A stretch of DNA of 32,761 bases from Pseudomonadota bacterium (GCA_023422775.1 JAFAGM010000116.1:1-32761), one strand, 5' to 3'; positions 8,024-16,053 are shown, counted from the first letter of the stretch. The notes: generated by a model not told the origin, from the letters alone. Numbers and translations are program-made.

Positions 8024-9019
8024 TCAGCCTCCCCGCATCACGTCGGCGAGAACGGGCCAGGCCGGCAGGTGGCCGGCGGCATGGGGAGGTGCGGCGGTGC
8101 GCTCGGCAGCGCGAAGTTTTGCCGAACGCGCACGTGGATTGGCGTCAACCTCCACTTCGTCTGGAGTAACCGGACGCTTGGTCAGAATCTGAAAACTCGG
8201 CGCGGCCTGCGCCAGTTCGGGCAGATGCCGCGAACCGCCGCCGGACTTGCCGCGCGCGTTGAGGAAATCCTTGACGATGCGGTCTTCCAGCGAATGAAAC
8301 GACACCACGACCAGCCGGCCGCCGGGCTTCAGCACGCGCTCGGCCGCCGCAAGCGCCAGATGCAGTTCGTCGAGTTCCGCGTTGACGAAGATCCGAAGGC
8401 CCTGGAACGTCCGCGTCGCCGGATGAATCTCGTTTGGTTTGGAACGAACCACCCGGCTCACGATATCGGCCAGTTGCTTCGTCGTCGTGATCGGCGCTTC
8501 CTTGCGCGCCGCCACGATGGCGCGGGCGACGGCGCGCGAGTGACGCTCCTCGCCGAAGATATAGATGATGTTGGCGAGGTCGGTTTCGGACGCCGTTGCG
8601 ACGACATCGGCGGCGGTCGGGCCGTCATGGCCCATCCGCATGTCGAGCGGCCCACCGAGCCGGAACGAGAAGCCGCGCTCGGCCTGATCGAGTTGCATCG
8701 AGGAAACGCCGACGTCCATCACGACGCCATCGACGGCAGCGGCGCCTTCCGCGGCGCAGACCTCGGCGAGGTTGGAGAAGCGGTCCTCGACCAGGGTCAG
8801 CCGGCCGTCCGACCGCTCGACCAGATCGAACCCGCCCATGATCGCCGAGCGGTCGCGGTCGATGCCGATGACGCGGGTTCCCGCGATATCGAGGATGCCG
8901 CGGCTATAGCCGCCGGCGCCGAAGGTCGCATCGACATAGATGCCGCCATCACGCGGCGCGAGCATTTCGACTGCCTCGCGGCCGAGAACGGAGATATGGC
9001 GCGGCGCAGCCGGGCTCAT
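8024..9019 (-). CDS. rsmH: 16S rRNA (cytosine(1402)-N4)-methyltransferase RsmH (MraW)
   Basis: S-adenosylmethionine-dependent methyltransferase acting on C1402 of 16S rRNA in the decoding centre. The SAM-binding loop VDATFGAGG is at residues 29-37, followed by VIGIDRD (50-56), the GVVMDVGVSSMQLD segment and RTFQGLRIFVNAELDEL, with VVSFHSLEDRIVK towards the C-terminus. I chose the ATG at 9019 (331 residues) because the protein then begins MSPAAPRHISVL, as family members do. An open frame continues 60 codons upstream to 9199 but shows no family homology. It is the first gene of the dcw run here; no mraZ lies upstream. Confidence 0.96.
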   Translation of the reverse strand: MSPAAPRHISVLGREAVEMLAPRDGGIYVDATFGAGGYSRGILDIAGTRVIGIDRDRSAIMGGFDLVERSDGRLTLVEDRFSNLAEVCAAEGAAAVDGVVMDVGVSSMQLDQAERGFSFRLGGPLDMRMGHDGPTAADVVATASETDLANIIYIFGEERHSRAVARAIVAARKEAPITTTKQLADIVSRVVRSKPNEIHPATRTFQGLRIFVNAELDELHLALAAAERVLKPGGRLVVVSFHSLEDRIVKDFLNARGKSGGGSRHLPELAQAAPSFQILTKRPVTPDEVEVDANPRARSAKLRAAERTAAPPHAAGHLPAWPVLADVMRGG

Positions 9020-9477
9020 GAGCCGGCCCCTGGCGGATTCCAGCGTGCTAACTCGAAGATGGACGCGAACGGGCCCATTGCGCCTCAAATCTCTGCGCTT
9101 CGCCGGGCTTTTCCGGCCAATCGGCCGCAAGACGCGAATACCATTTCGCGTCCGACCAGGCGTCCCCTGTTTCCCCGACGGAATTTGCTGGGCTGCCATG
9201 GCATACTGAACGCGAAAGAGGGCCTCGGCCGTCCCAATACCCGGTTCGGCTCTTCACCACTCAGTAACGGCGTTTAGCGTTAAGAAACGGTTGACGGAAG
9301 GCCGCGGGCTTTCGGCACTTTCAAAACCATCGAGGTCCGGTGATGCCCCCTGCACACAGTCAGACCAAAATGCGGATGGAACCCGGCGGCCGGATTGCGC
9401 GGGGCGACAGGTGGAATAGTAACAGCATTGTTGCGCAAGACTTTGTTGCCGTTCTCCTGCCCGATTGAGTCCAAGAA
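9020..9477. promoter_or_regulatory. 458-bp divergent intergenic region (dcw cluster / amidase)
   Basis: No convincing gene lies here; short minus-strand frames at 9048-9260 and 9254-9568 show no recognisable protein features. The region must hold the promoters for the dcw cluster (minus) and the amidase (plus). TTAA-N7-TTGA at 9280-9294 is one base from the CtrA consensus TTAA-N7-TTAA, which would be a natural cell-cycle input for division genes, but a single near match is weak evidence. I could not place a confident -35/-10 pair on either strand. Confidence 0.4.
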
Positions 9478-10344
9478 ATGAGTTCTGGTTCGTTCGCATC
9501 TGCTGATATTGATTCGAAGAATAAACGTGCCCTTCCCGTTGCCGGGGCCAACGCAGATATGAAGACATTCACTCCCGACTCCTCGATCGTGTCCGACGTC
9601 ATCCCGTCGATGAACTATGGCGAGCGCGACAACGGGCGCGTCGCCGACATGATCGTGCTGCACTACACCGGCATGCCGGATGCGGAAGGCGCGATCGCCC
9701 AGCTCTGCACCGCGGGCACCGACGTCTCGGCGCACTACATCGTGCTGGAGGACGGCCGTATCGTGCAGTGCGTGCCCGAAAGCAAGCGCGCCTGGCACGC
9801 CGGCGTGTCCTATTGGGCCGGCGAGGAAGACATCAATTCCTGCTCGATCGGCATCGAGATCATCAATCCCGGCCATGACTGGGGCTATCCGGACTTCCCG
9901 CTCCGGCAGATCGCCGCCGTGATCGCGCTGTGCCGCGGTATCATGCTCCGCCGCAAGGTGCCCTCGCATCGGGTGCTCGCCCATTCCGACGTCGCGCCGG
10001 CGCGCAAGAAGGATCCCGGCGAAAAATTCCCCTGGCACTCGCTGGCGAATTCCGGCGTCGGGCATTGGGTGCAGCCGGCGCCGATCGTGCGCAGCGAAGC
10101 GCTCAAGCTCGGCAGCATCAGCGACGACGTCGCCGGCCTTCAGGCCGCTCTGGGCCGTTATGGCTACAATGTCCCGACGAACGGCAGATACGACGGCGCG
10201 ACCATGGAAGTGATCGCCGCGTTCCAGCGCCACTTCCGTCCCGCGCGCGTCGACGGCATCGCCGATCACTCGACCATGAGCACGCTGCACGCGCTGCTGG
10301 CGAGCCTGCCGGCGGATGTTCTCACTGTGGCTTCGGCGAAGTAG
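9478..10344 (+). CDS. N-acetylmuramoyl-L-alanine amidase (Amidase_2 plus peptidoglycan-binding domain)
   Basis: Zinc amidase that cleaves the MurNAc-L-Ala bond, of the AmpD/AmiD type. In the 288-residue reading the Amidase_2 domain covers about 45-190. The probable zinc ligands are His62 (LHYTG), His169 (VLAHSDVAPARKKDPG) and Asp179, with Glu127 (SIGIEI) as a catalytic candidate. A C-terminal PG_binding_1 domain follows (about 212-280, DVAGLQAALGRYGYN). There is no signal peptide, which favours a cytoplasmic, AmpD-like role in muropeptide recycling. An alternative ATG at 9559 (261 residues) would remove a low-complexity N-terminus; neither start has a strong ribosome binding site. It is divergent from the dcw genes. 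Confidence 0.92.
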   Translation: MSSGSFASADIDSKNKRALPVAGANADMKTFTPDSSIVSDVIPSMNYGERDNGRVADMIVLHYTGMPDAEGAIAQLCTAGTDVSAHYIVLEDGRIVQCVPESKRAWHAGVSYWAGEEDINSCSIGIEIINPGHDWGYPDFPLRQIAAVIALCRGIMLRRKVPSHRVLAHSDVAPARKKDPGEKFPWHSLANSGVGHWVQPAPIVRSEALKLGSISDDVAGLQAALGRYGYNVPTNGRYDGATMEVIAAFQRHFRPARVDGIADHSTMSTLHALLASLPADVLTVASAK

Positions 10345-10542
10345 TTCACCGAATGCGGGCCGATCCATCGGTCTGCGAGCCGCTCGATGCAGCGGGAAAC
10401 GACACCTTTAATATCCAAATCGTAGATAGTAACAGCCGATATTATTCGTTTGTCAAAATTCCGTGCGTGCGTAGCCTCGACGCGCGCGCCGCGTCGGTTC
10501 CCCAGGGCCCATCAGATCAGGCGATGCGCTGGAGGAAACACA
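10345..10542 (+). promoter_or_regulatory. Upstream region of the MFS transporter
   Basis: This 198-bp gap contains an AT-rich island around 10410-10460 in otherwise GC-rich DNA, where a promoter for the transporter is likely. I could not assign exact boxes. A clear ribosome binding site, GGAGGA (10531-10536), precedes the ATG at 10543 and decides the transporter start. Confidence 0.4.
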
Positions 10543-11970
10543 ATGACGACGACACTCGACGGCTCCGGCCTGCCCTCACGAACCCTGCTGCCGTTTCTGG
10601 ATCGCGCGCACACGATCGCCCGGCCCGGATACAGCCGGTGGATGGTGCCGCCGGCGGCGCTGTGCGTGCATCTCTGCATCGGGCAAGCCTACGCGTTCAG
10701 CGTATTCAACCTGCCGATGACCAAGCTGCTCGGCATTACGCAGTCGGCGCCCGGCGACTGGAAGCTCACCGACCTCGGCTGGATCTTTTCGATCGCGATG
10801 GTCTTTCTCGGCCTGTCGGCCGCGATCTTCGGACGCTGGGTCGAGGAAGGCGGACCGCGCAAGGCGATGTTCACCGCCGGCGTGTGCTGGGCCAGCGCGT
10901 TCCTGATCTCGGCGCTTGGCGTCTACCTGCACAATCTCTGGATCATCTATCTCGGCTACGGCGTCATCGGCGGCTGCGCGCTCGGCATCGGCTACATTTC
11001 GCCGGTCTCGACCTTGATGAAATGGTTCCCCGACCGTCCGGGCATGGCAACCGGCATGGCGATCATGGGTTTTGGCGGCGGCGCGCTGATCGCCTCGCCG
11101 CTGTCGGTGTGGCTGATGGGCAAGTTCGCGAGCGCGAGCGATGTCGGCGTGCTCTACACCTTCATCACGCTCGGCTGCGTCTATTTCGTCTTCATGATGG
11201 TCGGCTCGGCGATCGTGCGCGTGCCGGCGCCGGGCTGGAAGCCGGAGGGCTACGTTCCGCCCGCCGCGGCCACCAAGCTGATGACCAAGAACGACGTGTT
11301 CGTCTACCAGGCGATCAAGACGCCGCAGTTCTGGCTGATCTGGACCGTGCTGTTCTGCAACACCACCGCGGGCATCGGCGTGCTCGGCCAGGCCTCGGCG
11401 ATGAGCCAGGAAATGTTCCCGGGCCACATCACCGCGGTCGCGGCTGCCGGGCTCGTCGGCCTGATGAGCCTGTTCAACATGGGCGGCCGCTTCAGCTGGG
11501 CCTCGCTGTCCGACTTCATCGGGCGCAAGAACACCTACTTCGTCTACATGGTGCTCGGCTTCGCGCTCTACGTGACGGTGCCCTATGCGGGTGCGAACGG
11601 CAACGTCGTGCTGTTCGTGCTCTGCTTCCTCATCATCGTCAGCATGTATGGCGGCGGCTTCTCCACCGTGCCGGCCTACCTGCGCGATATGTTCGGCACC
11701 CGTTATGTCGGCGCCATCCACGGTATCCTGCTCACGGCATGGTCCGCCGCCGGCATCGCCGGGCCGGTGCTGATCAACTACATCCGCGAATACAACGTGA
11801 CCCACGGCGTGCCGAAGGCGCAGGCCTACAACACCACCATGTACATCATGGCCGGGCTGCTGGTGGTCGGCTTCATCGCCAACCTCTGCGTCAAGGCGGT
11901 CGACAAGCGCCACCACATGAAACCCGAAGCTGAAGCCGATCTGGCGCAGACCGCGCCGAGCGCCGCGTAA
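10543..11970 (+). CDS. MFS transporter, oxalate/formate antiporter (OFA) family
   Basis: Polytopic inner-membrane carrier of 475 residues with about twelve hydrophobic segments. Family-like features are the substrate-side helix GQAYAFSVFNLPM, the loop GRWVEEGGPRKA after helix 2-3, GYGVIGGCALGIGYISPVSTLMKWFPDRPGMATGMAIMGFG (helices 4-5, typical of OFA carriers), and GGRFSWASLSDFIGRKNTY in the second half. The frame is open to 10450, but the ATG at 10543 has GGAGGA six bases upstream and gives the expected N-terminus. The substrate cannot be read from sequence; oxalate, formate or another small carboxylate are family guesses. Two small genes follow in the same direction (10- and 7-bp gaps). Confidence 0.88.
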   Translation: MTTTLDGSGLPSRTLLPFLDRAHTIARPGYSRWMVPPAALCVHLCIGQAYAFSVFNLPMTKLLGITQSAPGDWKLTDLGWIFSIAMVFLGLSAAIFGRWVEEGGPRKAMFTAGVCWASAFLISALGVYLHNLWIIYLGYGVIGGCALGIGYISPVSTLMKWFPDRPGMATGMAIMGFGGGALIASPLSVWLMGKFASASDVGVLYTFITLGCVYFVFMMVGSAIVRVPAPGWKPEGYVPPAAATKLMTKNDVFVYQAIKTPQFWLIWTVLFCNTTAGIGVLGQASAMSQEMFPGHITAVAAAGLVGLMSLFNMGGRFSWASLSDFIGRKNTYFVYMVLGFALYVTVPYAGANGNVVLFVLCFLIIVSMYGGGFSTVPAYLRDMFGTRYVGAIHGILLTAWSAAGIAGPVLINYIREYNVTHGVPKAQAYNTTMYIMAGLLVVGFIANLCVKAVDKRHHMKPEAEADLAQTAPSAA

Positions 11971-11980
11971 GGAGGCCATC

Positions 11981-12136
11981 ATGGAGCGGTCACACGCAGA
12001 AGTGCCGTTCTCGCAGCGGCTGTACATCTGGGCCGCATACCACATCACGCGCATCATCCGCTCGACGAGGCCAGGATACCTCGCCGGCCAGATCAGCGCG
12101 GACGTCGCCGCAATCGGCAATCCCACGGGAGCATAG
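11981..12136 (+). CDS. 51-residue hypothetical protein between transporter and small subunit
   Basis: ATG at 11981 preceded by AAGGAGG with ideal spacing; 51 codons starting MERSHAEVPFSQRLYIWAAY and ending AAIGNPTGA. It begins 10 bp after the transporter stop, and the next small ORF begins 7 bp after its own stop, so the three look like one operon. The middle has an amphipathic, Arg-rich stretch (TRIIRSTRPGY) but no clear transmembrane helix. I do not recognise the family. A short protein is favoured over chance by the strong ribosome binding site and tight spacing. Confidence 0.6.
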   Translation: MERSHAEVPFSQRLYIWAAYHITRIIRSTRPGYLAGQISADVAAIGNPTGA

Positions 12137-12143
12137 GAAGATC

Positions 12144-12269
12144 ATGCAAGACGCTTCGACCGCGAAAACCACACCGCTGCAACTGGCCCTGGCCTGGAGC
12201 TTCGCCGGCATCCCGTTGCTTGCGGGCGTGGCCCAGACCCTCATCAACGCCATGAAGCTGTTTCAATAG
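12144..12269 (+). CDS. MFS transporter small subunit-like membrane microprotein (41 aa)
   Basis: 41 codons from ATG 12144 (GGAAG upstream, overlapping the preceding stop). After about ten polar residues comes a single hydrophobic helix (about 11-35, LQLALAWSFAGIPLLAGVAQTL broken by polar residues), ending NAMKLFQ. Short one-helix proteins of this shape are annotated downstream of OFA-type carriers in other proteobacteria as an MFS transporter small subunit, which I recall but cannot check. The context suggests it sits beside the upstream carrier in the membrane. Confidence 0.7.
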   Translation: MQDASTAKTTPLQLALAWSFAGIPLLAGVAQTLINAMKLFQ

Positions 12270-12293
12270 GCCGCTTGCGGAATCAGCAAACCA

Positions 12294-12725
12294 TCACGAC
12301 GAGGCGCCGGCCCGTGCGAGCCGACGCTTCAATTCCCTCAACTCCTCGAAACGCTTCGTCACGTCGCGCAAGACGGCGACGGTGCCGGTTATCTCCTGCC
12401 GTTCGTTCCGCAGCATCACGATGGTGAACTCGACCGAGATGCGCCGACCATCCCGGGTCAGTCCTGGCACCGACAACAGATCGCCATTGCCGTAACGGCT
12501 CGTTCCCGTCGCCATCGTGTGGCGAAAGCCCGCCCAGTGGCGTGCGCGCAGATTCTCCGGAATGATCAGGTCGAGCGATTGACCGGAAGCCTCGCCGGCG
12601 GTGAATCCGAATATCCGCTCCGCGCCGGGATTCCAGAACGTAATGCGCCCTTCGCGGTCGGTCGCGATCACCGCGTCGGAGGCGCTGTTGAGAATTGCCT
12701 CACCAAGTCCGGAAGGAATATTCAT
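12294..12725 (-). CDS. Single-domain PAS protein
   Basis: 143 residues. A PAS fold occupies about 5-120: ILNSASDAVIATDREGRITFWNPGAERIFGF is a canonical PAS start, and the end VTGTVAVLRDVTKRFEE-type segment is the usual S-box finish. A short charged coiled-coil tail (about 122-138, RFEELRELKRRLARAG) follows and no output domain is present. It may sense a small ligand or redox state, or act by pairing with another PAS protein. It is convergent with the MFS small-subunit gene (24-bp gap) and lies 110 bp from the LysR gene in the same direction. Confidence 0.85.
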   Translation of the reverse strand: MNIPSGLGEAILNSASDAVIATDREGRITFWNPGAERIFGFTAGEASGQSLDLIIPENLRARHWAGFRHTMATGTSRYGNGDLLSVPGLTRDGRRISVEFTIVMLRNERQEITGTVAVLRDVTKRFEELRELKRRLARAGASS

Positions 12726-12835
12726 CGCTCATGCCTGCTCGATTCCGTCCGGCTGGTCTGAACCCGCGCCGCCGCGTTGACAAGCGAGGAATGGCGATGC
12801 CAGCGATCGGCAAACCCGATACAACAACTCCACTG

Positions 12836-13735
12836 TCAGCGCAGCTTGCGTGCACCACGCTTCTTCGCGGGCGTTTGCGGTCCATGGTCGGTCAGCGCAT
12901 CGGCCAGGAGGTGCATGAGTTCGATCGCGTCTGATACGTGATCGCCATGCCGGTCGAGCGGATAGACGACATAGGCCGGCAGCCAGAATTCGGGCGCACC
13001 GGCCACCGCGTGAAGCCGTCTCGTCTTCAAAAGCGGCTCTACGATCCGGTGCGCGAAAAATCCCGAGCCGCCATTGTCAAGCAGATGCTGCAGCCCCAGC
13101 CAGCCGACATTCGCGGTCAGGGACGGTCCGGTGAAATGCGGGAAGAACGCGCTGTGGCGGGCGTAGAATTCCGGCCCCCAGTCGACATAGACATAGCCGG
13201 GCTTCGGCTCGGGCGCGCCTTTCGGATCGGTCGAGACCAGGACGAGCCGGTCTTCAAACAATTGCTCGACCTTCAGGCCGGGCCGGCTTTGCGGCGTGTA
13301 CATCACGCCGATATCGATGCGCCCTTCCACCAGGCCCTGCATGATTTCCGGCTCGAGCGCGGTTTCGGCCCGGATCAGAATTTCCGGATGGGCCGCCTGC
13401 ATCTGCGGGAGCCATCGCAACAGATATTCCTCCCACAGGCCGATGCGGCCGCCGACGACCAGCGTTCCGCTGAAGCCCTTGGGGATGCCGACGTCATGGC
13501 GTGCCTGCTCGACCGTCCGCACCAGGGCCGAGGCGTGGCGTTGAAATTGCCGGCCGGCCGGGGTGAGCGTGGCGCCGGCCTTGTTGCGAACGAACAGCGT
13601 GCAGCCCAGTTGTTCCTCGAGGGTTTGAATGCGCGTGCTGACGGTCGACTGGCTGACGTGAAGGCGTTCCGCCGCAGTGATGAAGTTGCCCGCGGTCACC
13701 ACGGTCAGGAAGGTCCGGGCCAGTTCGGTGTCCAT
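12836..13735 (-). CDS. LysR-family transcriptional regulator
   Basis: 299 residues from the ATG at 13735. A typical LysR N-terminal winged helix-turn-helix (about 1-60, ARTFLTVVTAGNFITAAERLHVSQSTVSTRIQTLEEQLG) is followed by a periplasmic-binding-like effector domain (about 88-290, GTLVVGGRIGLWEEYLLRWLP). The open frame reaches a TTG three codons upstream (13744), but GAAGGGG is too close to it and is better placed for the ATG. No divergent metabolic target is present: the next gene upstream is rnpB. A palindrome at 13754-13768 suggests autoregulation. Target and inducer are unknown. Confidence 0.92.
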   Translation of the reverse strand: MDTELARTFLTVVTAGNFITAAERLHVSQSTVSTRIQTLEEQLGCTLFVRNKAGATLTPAGRQFQRHASALVRTVEQARHDVGIPKGFSGTLVVGGRIGLWEEYLLRWLPQMQAAHPEILIRAETALEPEIMQGLVEGRIDIGVMYTPQSRPGLKVEQLFEDRLVLVSTDPKGAPEPKPGYVYVDWGPEFYARHSAFFPHFTGPSLTANVGWLGLQHLLDNGGSGFFAHRIVEPLLKTRRLHAVAGAPEFWLPAYVVYPLDRHGDHVSDAIELMHLLADALTDHGPQTPAKKRGARKLR

Positions 13736-13753
13736 GGTGCACAAACCCCTTCA

Positions 13754-13768
13754 ATCGACAATGTCGAT
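13754..13768. promoter_or_regulatory. Candidate LysR operator
   Basis: ATCGACA-A-TGTCGAT, a perfect 15-bp palindrome with the T-N11-A core expected of LysR-type sites (T13755, A13767). It lies 18 bp upstream of the regulator's ATG, consistent with negative autoregulation. Confidence 0.55.
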
Positions 13769-13873
13769 ATCAAATGTCGCTGCTGAGCGGATGTCAAAAT
13801 TATGCGCCGCGACCGGGATTAACCATCGCTTTCGCTTGACGCGGCATGCCGAATTCCCCATGCGTAAGACGTC

Positions 13874-14286
13874 AGTCGGCCGGACGGCCGCTCCCGCTAT
13901 GGTCGAAAGGCTGCGGGGGAGGAAAGTCCGGGCTCCATCGACATGCGGTGCCGGATAACATCCGGCGGGGGTGACCCCAGGGAAAGTGCCACAGAGAACG
14001 AACCGCTTCCCCACCCGAAAGGGAGGGACAGCAAGGGTGAAAAGGTGCGGTAAGAGCGCACCGCGTATCCGGCAACGGAAACGGCATGGCAAACCCCACC
14101 GGGAGCAAAACCGAATAGGGACGGCAACGCGGGCTGTTCGCGCAAGCGATAACGCCGCAGGGCGATGTCAGGCTCGCCGTCCGGGTAGGTTGCTCGAGGC
14201 AATGTGCAAACATTGTCCCAGAGGAATGGCCGTCACGTACCATTCGCAAGAATGGTGCCCTCCAGAACCCGGCTTACAGGCTGGCT
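13874..14286 (+). ncRNA. rnpB: RNase P RNA (M1 RNA), alpha type A
   Basis: Catalytic RNA of RNase P, which trims the 5' leader from pre-tRNAs. The conserved core GAGGAAAGTCCGGGCTCC lies at about 13919-13936, and the second universal block (ACAGAGAACGAACCGC) follows. The 3' part has GGGTAGGTTGCTCGAG and AGAACCCGGCTTACAGGCTGG. The ends were set by pairing helix P1: AGTCGGCC (13874-13881) with GGCTGGCT (14279-14286). Length of about 413 nt fits alphaproteobacterial examples. TTGACG at 13836-13841 is a plausible -35, but the -10 (CATGCG, 17 bp further) is poor. Protein-coding frames through this stretch are spurious. Confidence 0.95.
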
Positions 14287-14301
14287 GATATCTTGAGCGA
14301 A

Positions 14302-14326
14302 AGCGTTTTCGAGGAAAACGCGTCTT
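14302..14326 (+). terminator. Candidate rnpB terminator hairpin
   Basis: GCGTTTTC (14303-14310) and GAAAACGC (14314-14321) form an 8-bp stem with a GAG loop, followed by the weak tract GTCTT. It lies 16 bases after the mature rnpB 3' end. The AGCGTTTTCGAG sequence is also a frequent short motif in bradyrhizobial genomes, so it may be a repeat remnant rather than a dedicated terminator. Confidence 0.45.
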
Positions 14327-14330
14327 ACTG

Positions 14331-14367
14331 AAAATGAGGGGTTCGGCGCCAACACGCCGGACCCCTC
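14331..14367 (-). terminator. Rho-independent terminator of the alpha/beta hydrolase gene
   Basis: A 13-bp stem, GAGGGGTTCGGCG (14336-14348) with CGCCGGACCCCTC (14355-14367), one G-U pair, 6-nt loop. On the minus strand it is followed by a TTTT tract (14334-14331). It lies 7 bp past the hydrolase stop and would also separate it from convergent rnpB transcription. Confidence 0.8.
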
Positions 14368-14374
14368 GCCATTT

Positions 14375-15088
14375 CTACGCGATGATCTTCTGCAGCAACC
14401 CCATCAGCGCCTCCGGCGCGGTGACGTTCGGCGAATGGCTGGCGTCGATCTCGTGGTAATTCCAGGCCGGGTCGCTCTTGGCGTGGCGCGCGAACGGGCC
14501 GAACGTATCCGCCGGCGTGATGCGCGTGGCGTAGATGTAGCTGCGCGGCAGCGTGAACGGACCGCCCTGCAGCTTCAGCTTTTGCTCGAAACATTTGATC
14601 GGCATATCGACGCGGCGCGGCGCGAGCCATTCCACATCGGCAGCCGAGGTATCCGATGGCGTCGGGTTCGGCGGTACGCGCCAGTTGCCGGACTGTGTCA
14701 GTTCCTGCATCCGCAGCACGGCCGTCTGGTTCAGGTCCAGCAGCGACTGTCCGTCGTCGGGAACGAAGGCGTCGATATAGATGAGCTGCCTGACCTGGTC
14801 GCGCGCCCGGTCAGCGACGCCGGTGGCGACCATGCCGCCATAGCTGTGGCCGACCAGCACGATGTCGCGCAGGTCCTCGTACTTGATGACGGCCAGCATG
14901 TCCTCGATGTGCGAATTGAGATCGATCGACGGGTTGGCCAGATGGGCGCGCTCACCGAGGCCGGTGTAGCTCGGCGTGACCAGGCGGTGACCGGCCGCCT
15001 GCATCAGCGGGTGCATCTTCTTCCACGCCCAACCCGCCGACCACGCGCCGTGACAGACAAGAAAGGTTTTCGAGGAGGCTGGGCTCAT
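14375..15088 (-). CDS. Alpha/beta hydrolase, salicylate esterase/EstC-like
   Basis: 237-residue cytoplasmic hydrolase. The HGAWSAGWAWKKM segment (13-25) supplies the oxyanion region. Nucleophile elbow GHSYGG places Ser82 as catalytic, and His218 (IDASHSPNV) completes the triad with an Asp or Glu in the preceding strand. The HGAW start and the DASHSPNVTAPEAL end are typical of the small esterase group related to plant methyl-salicylate esterases and hydroxynitrile lyases. The substrate is not readable. It is monocistronic, with its own terminator, and an AGGAA precedes the ATG. Confidence 0.88.
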   Translation of the reverse strand: MSPASSKTFLVCHGAWSAGWAWKKMHPLMQAAGHRLVTPSYTGLGERAHLANPSIDLNSHIEDMLAVIKYEDLRDIVLVGHSYGGMVATGVADRARDQVRQLIYIDAFVPDDGQSLLDLNQTAVLRMQELTQSGNWRVPPNPTPSDTSAADVEWLAPRRVDMPIKCFEQKLKLQGGPFTLPRSYIYATRITPADTFGPFARHAKSDPAWNYHEIDASHSPNVTAPEALMGLLQKIIA

Positions 15089-15180
15089 TGCGGCTGTTTC
15101 CTGAAGTTATGGTTGAAGGCTTGAATTGCGATAGTACCTGTCCATGGCGTCGTGTAAACGACAGCGCAACAATCAACGCA

Positions 15181-15281
15181 GTCATTCCGGGGCGGCTCGC
15201 AGAGCCGAACCCGGAATCTCGAGATTCTCCGGTGCGCAATTGCGCACCGTAGTTCGCACCTTCGATGCGCCCCGGAATGAC
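15181..15281. repeat. Dispersed palindromic repeat, copy 2 (101 bp)
   Basis: GTCATTCCGG (15181-15190) to CCGGAATGAC (15272-15281), with the same perfect 18-bp palindrome GGTGCGCAATTGCGCACC at 15231-15248 and the following TAGTTCG box. It matches copy 1 at 1575-1686 in ends, core and order; the arms between differ by substitutions and a length change of about 10 bp. It fills most of the 221-bp gap between the divergent hydrolase and TauE/SafE genes. Confidence 0.85.
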
Positions 15282-15309
15282 GGGAGGAATGAACGGGGAG
15301 ATATAAAGA

Positions 15310-16053
15310 GTGGACTTAACCACCTACGCGATCCTGCTGGCCGGCGCGCTCGCCGGCGGCTTCGTCTCGGGCCTTTCGGGGTTCGGCACCGCGCTGATGG
15401 CGCTTGGGATCTGGCTCTATATCGTGCCGCCTTCGATTGCCGTGCCGCTGGTCCTGATCTGTTCGGTCAGTTCCCAGATCTCGACACTGCCGTCGATGTG
15501 GAAGGTGATCGACTTCAGGCTGGCGCTGCCCTTCGTTGCCGGCGGCCTGATCGGCATGCCGATCGGAGCGCTGCTGGTCGCGCGCGCCGATCCGCAGAAT
15601 TTCAAGCTCAGCGTCGGCGTCATGCTGCTGGTGTTTCCGGCCGCGCTTTATTTCATTCGCAAACCGATGGCCTTCCGCTTCGGAGGCCGCATTGCCGATG
15701 CCTGCGTCGGCTTTGCCGGCGGCATCCTTGGCGGCCTCGCCGGCCTGTCGGGCCCGCTGCCGACGCTGTGGGCCAGCATACGCGGCTGGACCAAGGACCA
15801 GCGCCGCGGCGTGTTCCAGATCTTCAATGGCACGGTGCTCGGCGCCGCATTGTGCCTTCAGGTCGCCAGCGGCTTCGTCAAGGCCGACGTTTTCTGGCTG
15901 GCGCTGTTGGCGATGCCTGGGACGCTGATCGGCGCGCGGCTCGGCATGCGCACCTATCACGCGCTGAACGACCGAAACTTCTACGACCTCGTGCTGGCCC
16001 TGCTGTTCCTGTCCGGGCTCGGATTGGTGTGGAGCAGCATTGCTCCGAGATAG
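15310..16053 (+). CDS. TauE/SafE-family (TSUP) membrane permease
   Basis: 247 residues with about eight hydrophobic segments. The N-terminal GALAGGFVSGLSGFGTALMALGIW and internal GGILGGLAGLSGPLPTLWASIRGW are the two repeated G-rich half-motifs characteristic of the family, which exports or imports sulfur-containing or organic anions such as sulfite, sulfoacetate or taurine derivatives. The start is GTG at 15310, supported by GGGGAG (15295-15300) nine bases upstream; no in-frame ATG fits the first membrane segment. The substrate is undetermined. Confidence 0.9.
   Translation: MDLTTYAILLAGALAGGFVSGLSGFGTALMALGIWLYIVPPSIAVPLVLICSVSSQISTLPSMWKVIDFRLALPFVAGGLIGMPIGALLVARADPQNFKLSVGVMLLVFPAALYFIRKPMAFRFGGRIADACVGFAGGILGGLAGLSGPLPTLWASIRGWTKDQRRGVFQIFNGTVLGAALCLQVASGFVKADVFWLALLAMPGTLIGARLGMRTYHALNDRNFYDLVLALLFLSGLGLVWSSIAPR

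Noticed and set aside
9020..9199. 60-codon N-terminal extension of rsmH
   Set aside because: The extension has no family similarity, and the protein from 9019 starts as RsmH proteins do.
9048..9260. 70-codon minus-strand ORF upstream of rsmH considered as mraZ
   Set aside because: It has none of the MraZ features (length of about 140-150, AKGR-type motifs).
13819..13826. TTAACCAT, a CtrA half-site-like word before rnpB
   Set aside because: A single 8-bp half site without a partner is too weak to report as a regulatory feature.
13872..14288. Several short open frames on both strands
   Set aside because: They cross the RNase P RNA gene, whose conserved blocks and P1 pairing explain the sequence.
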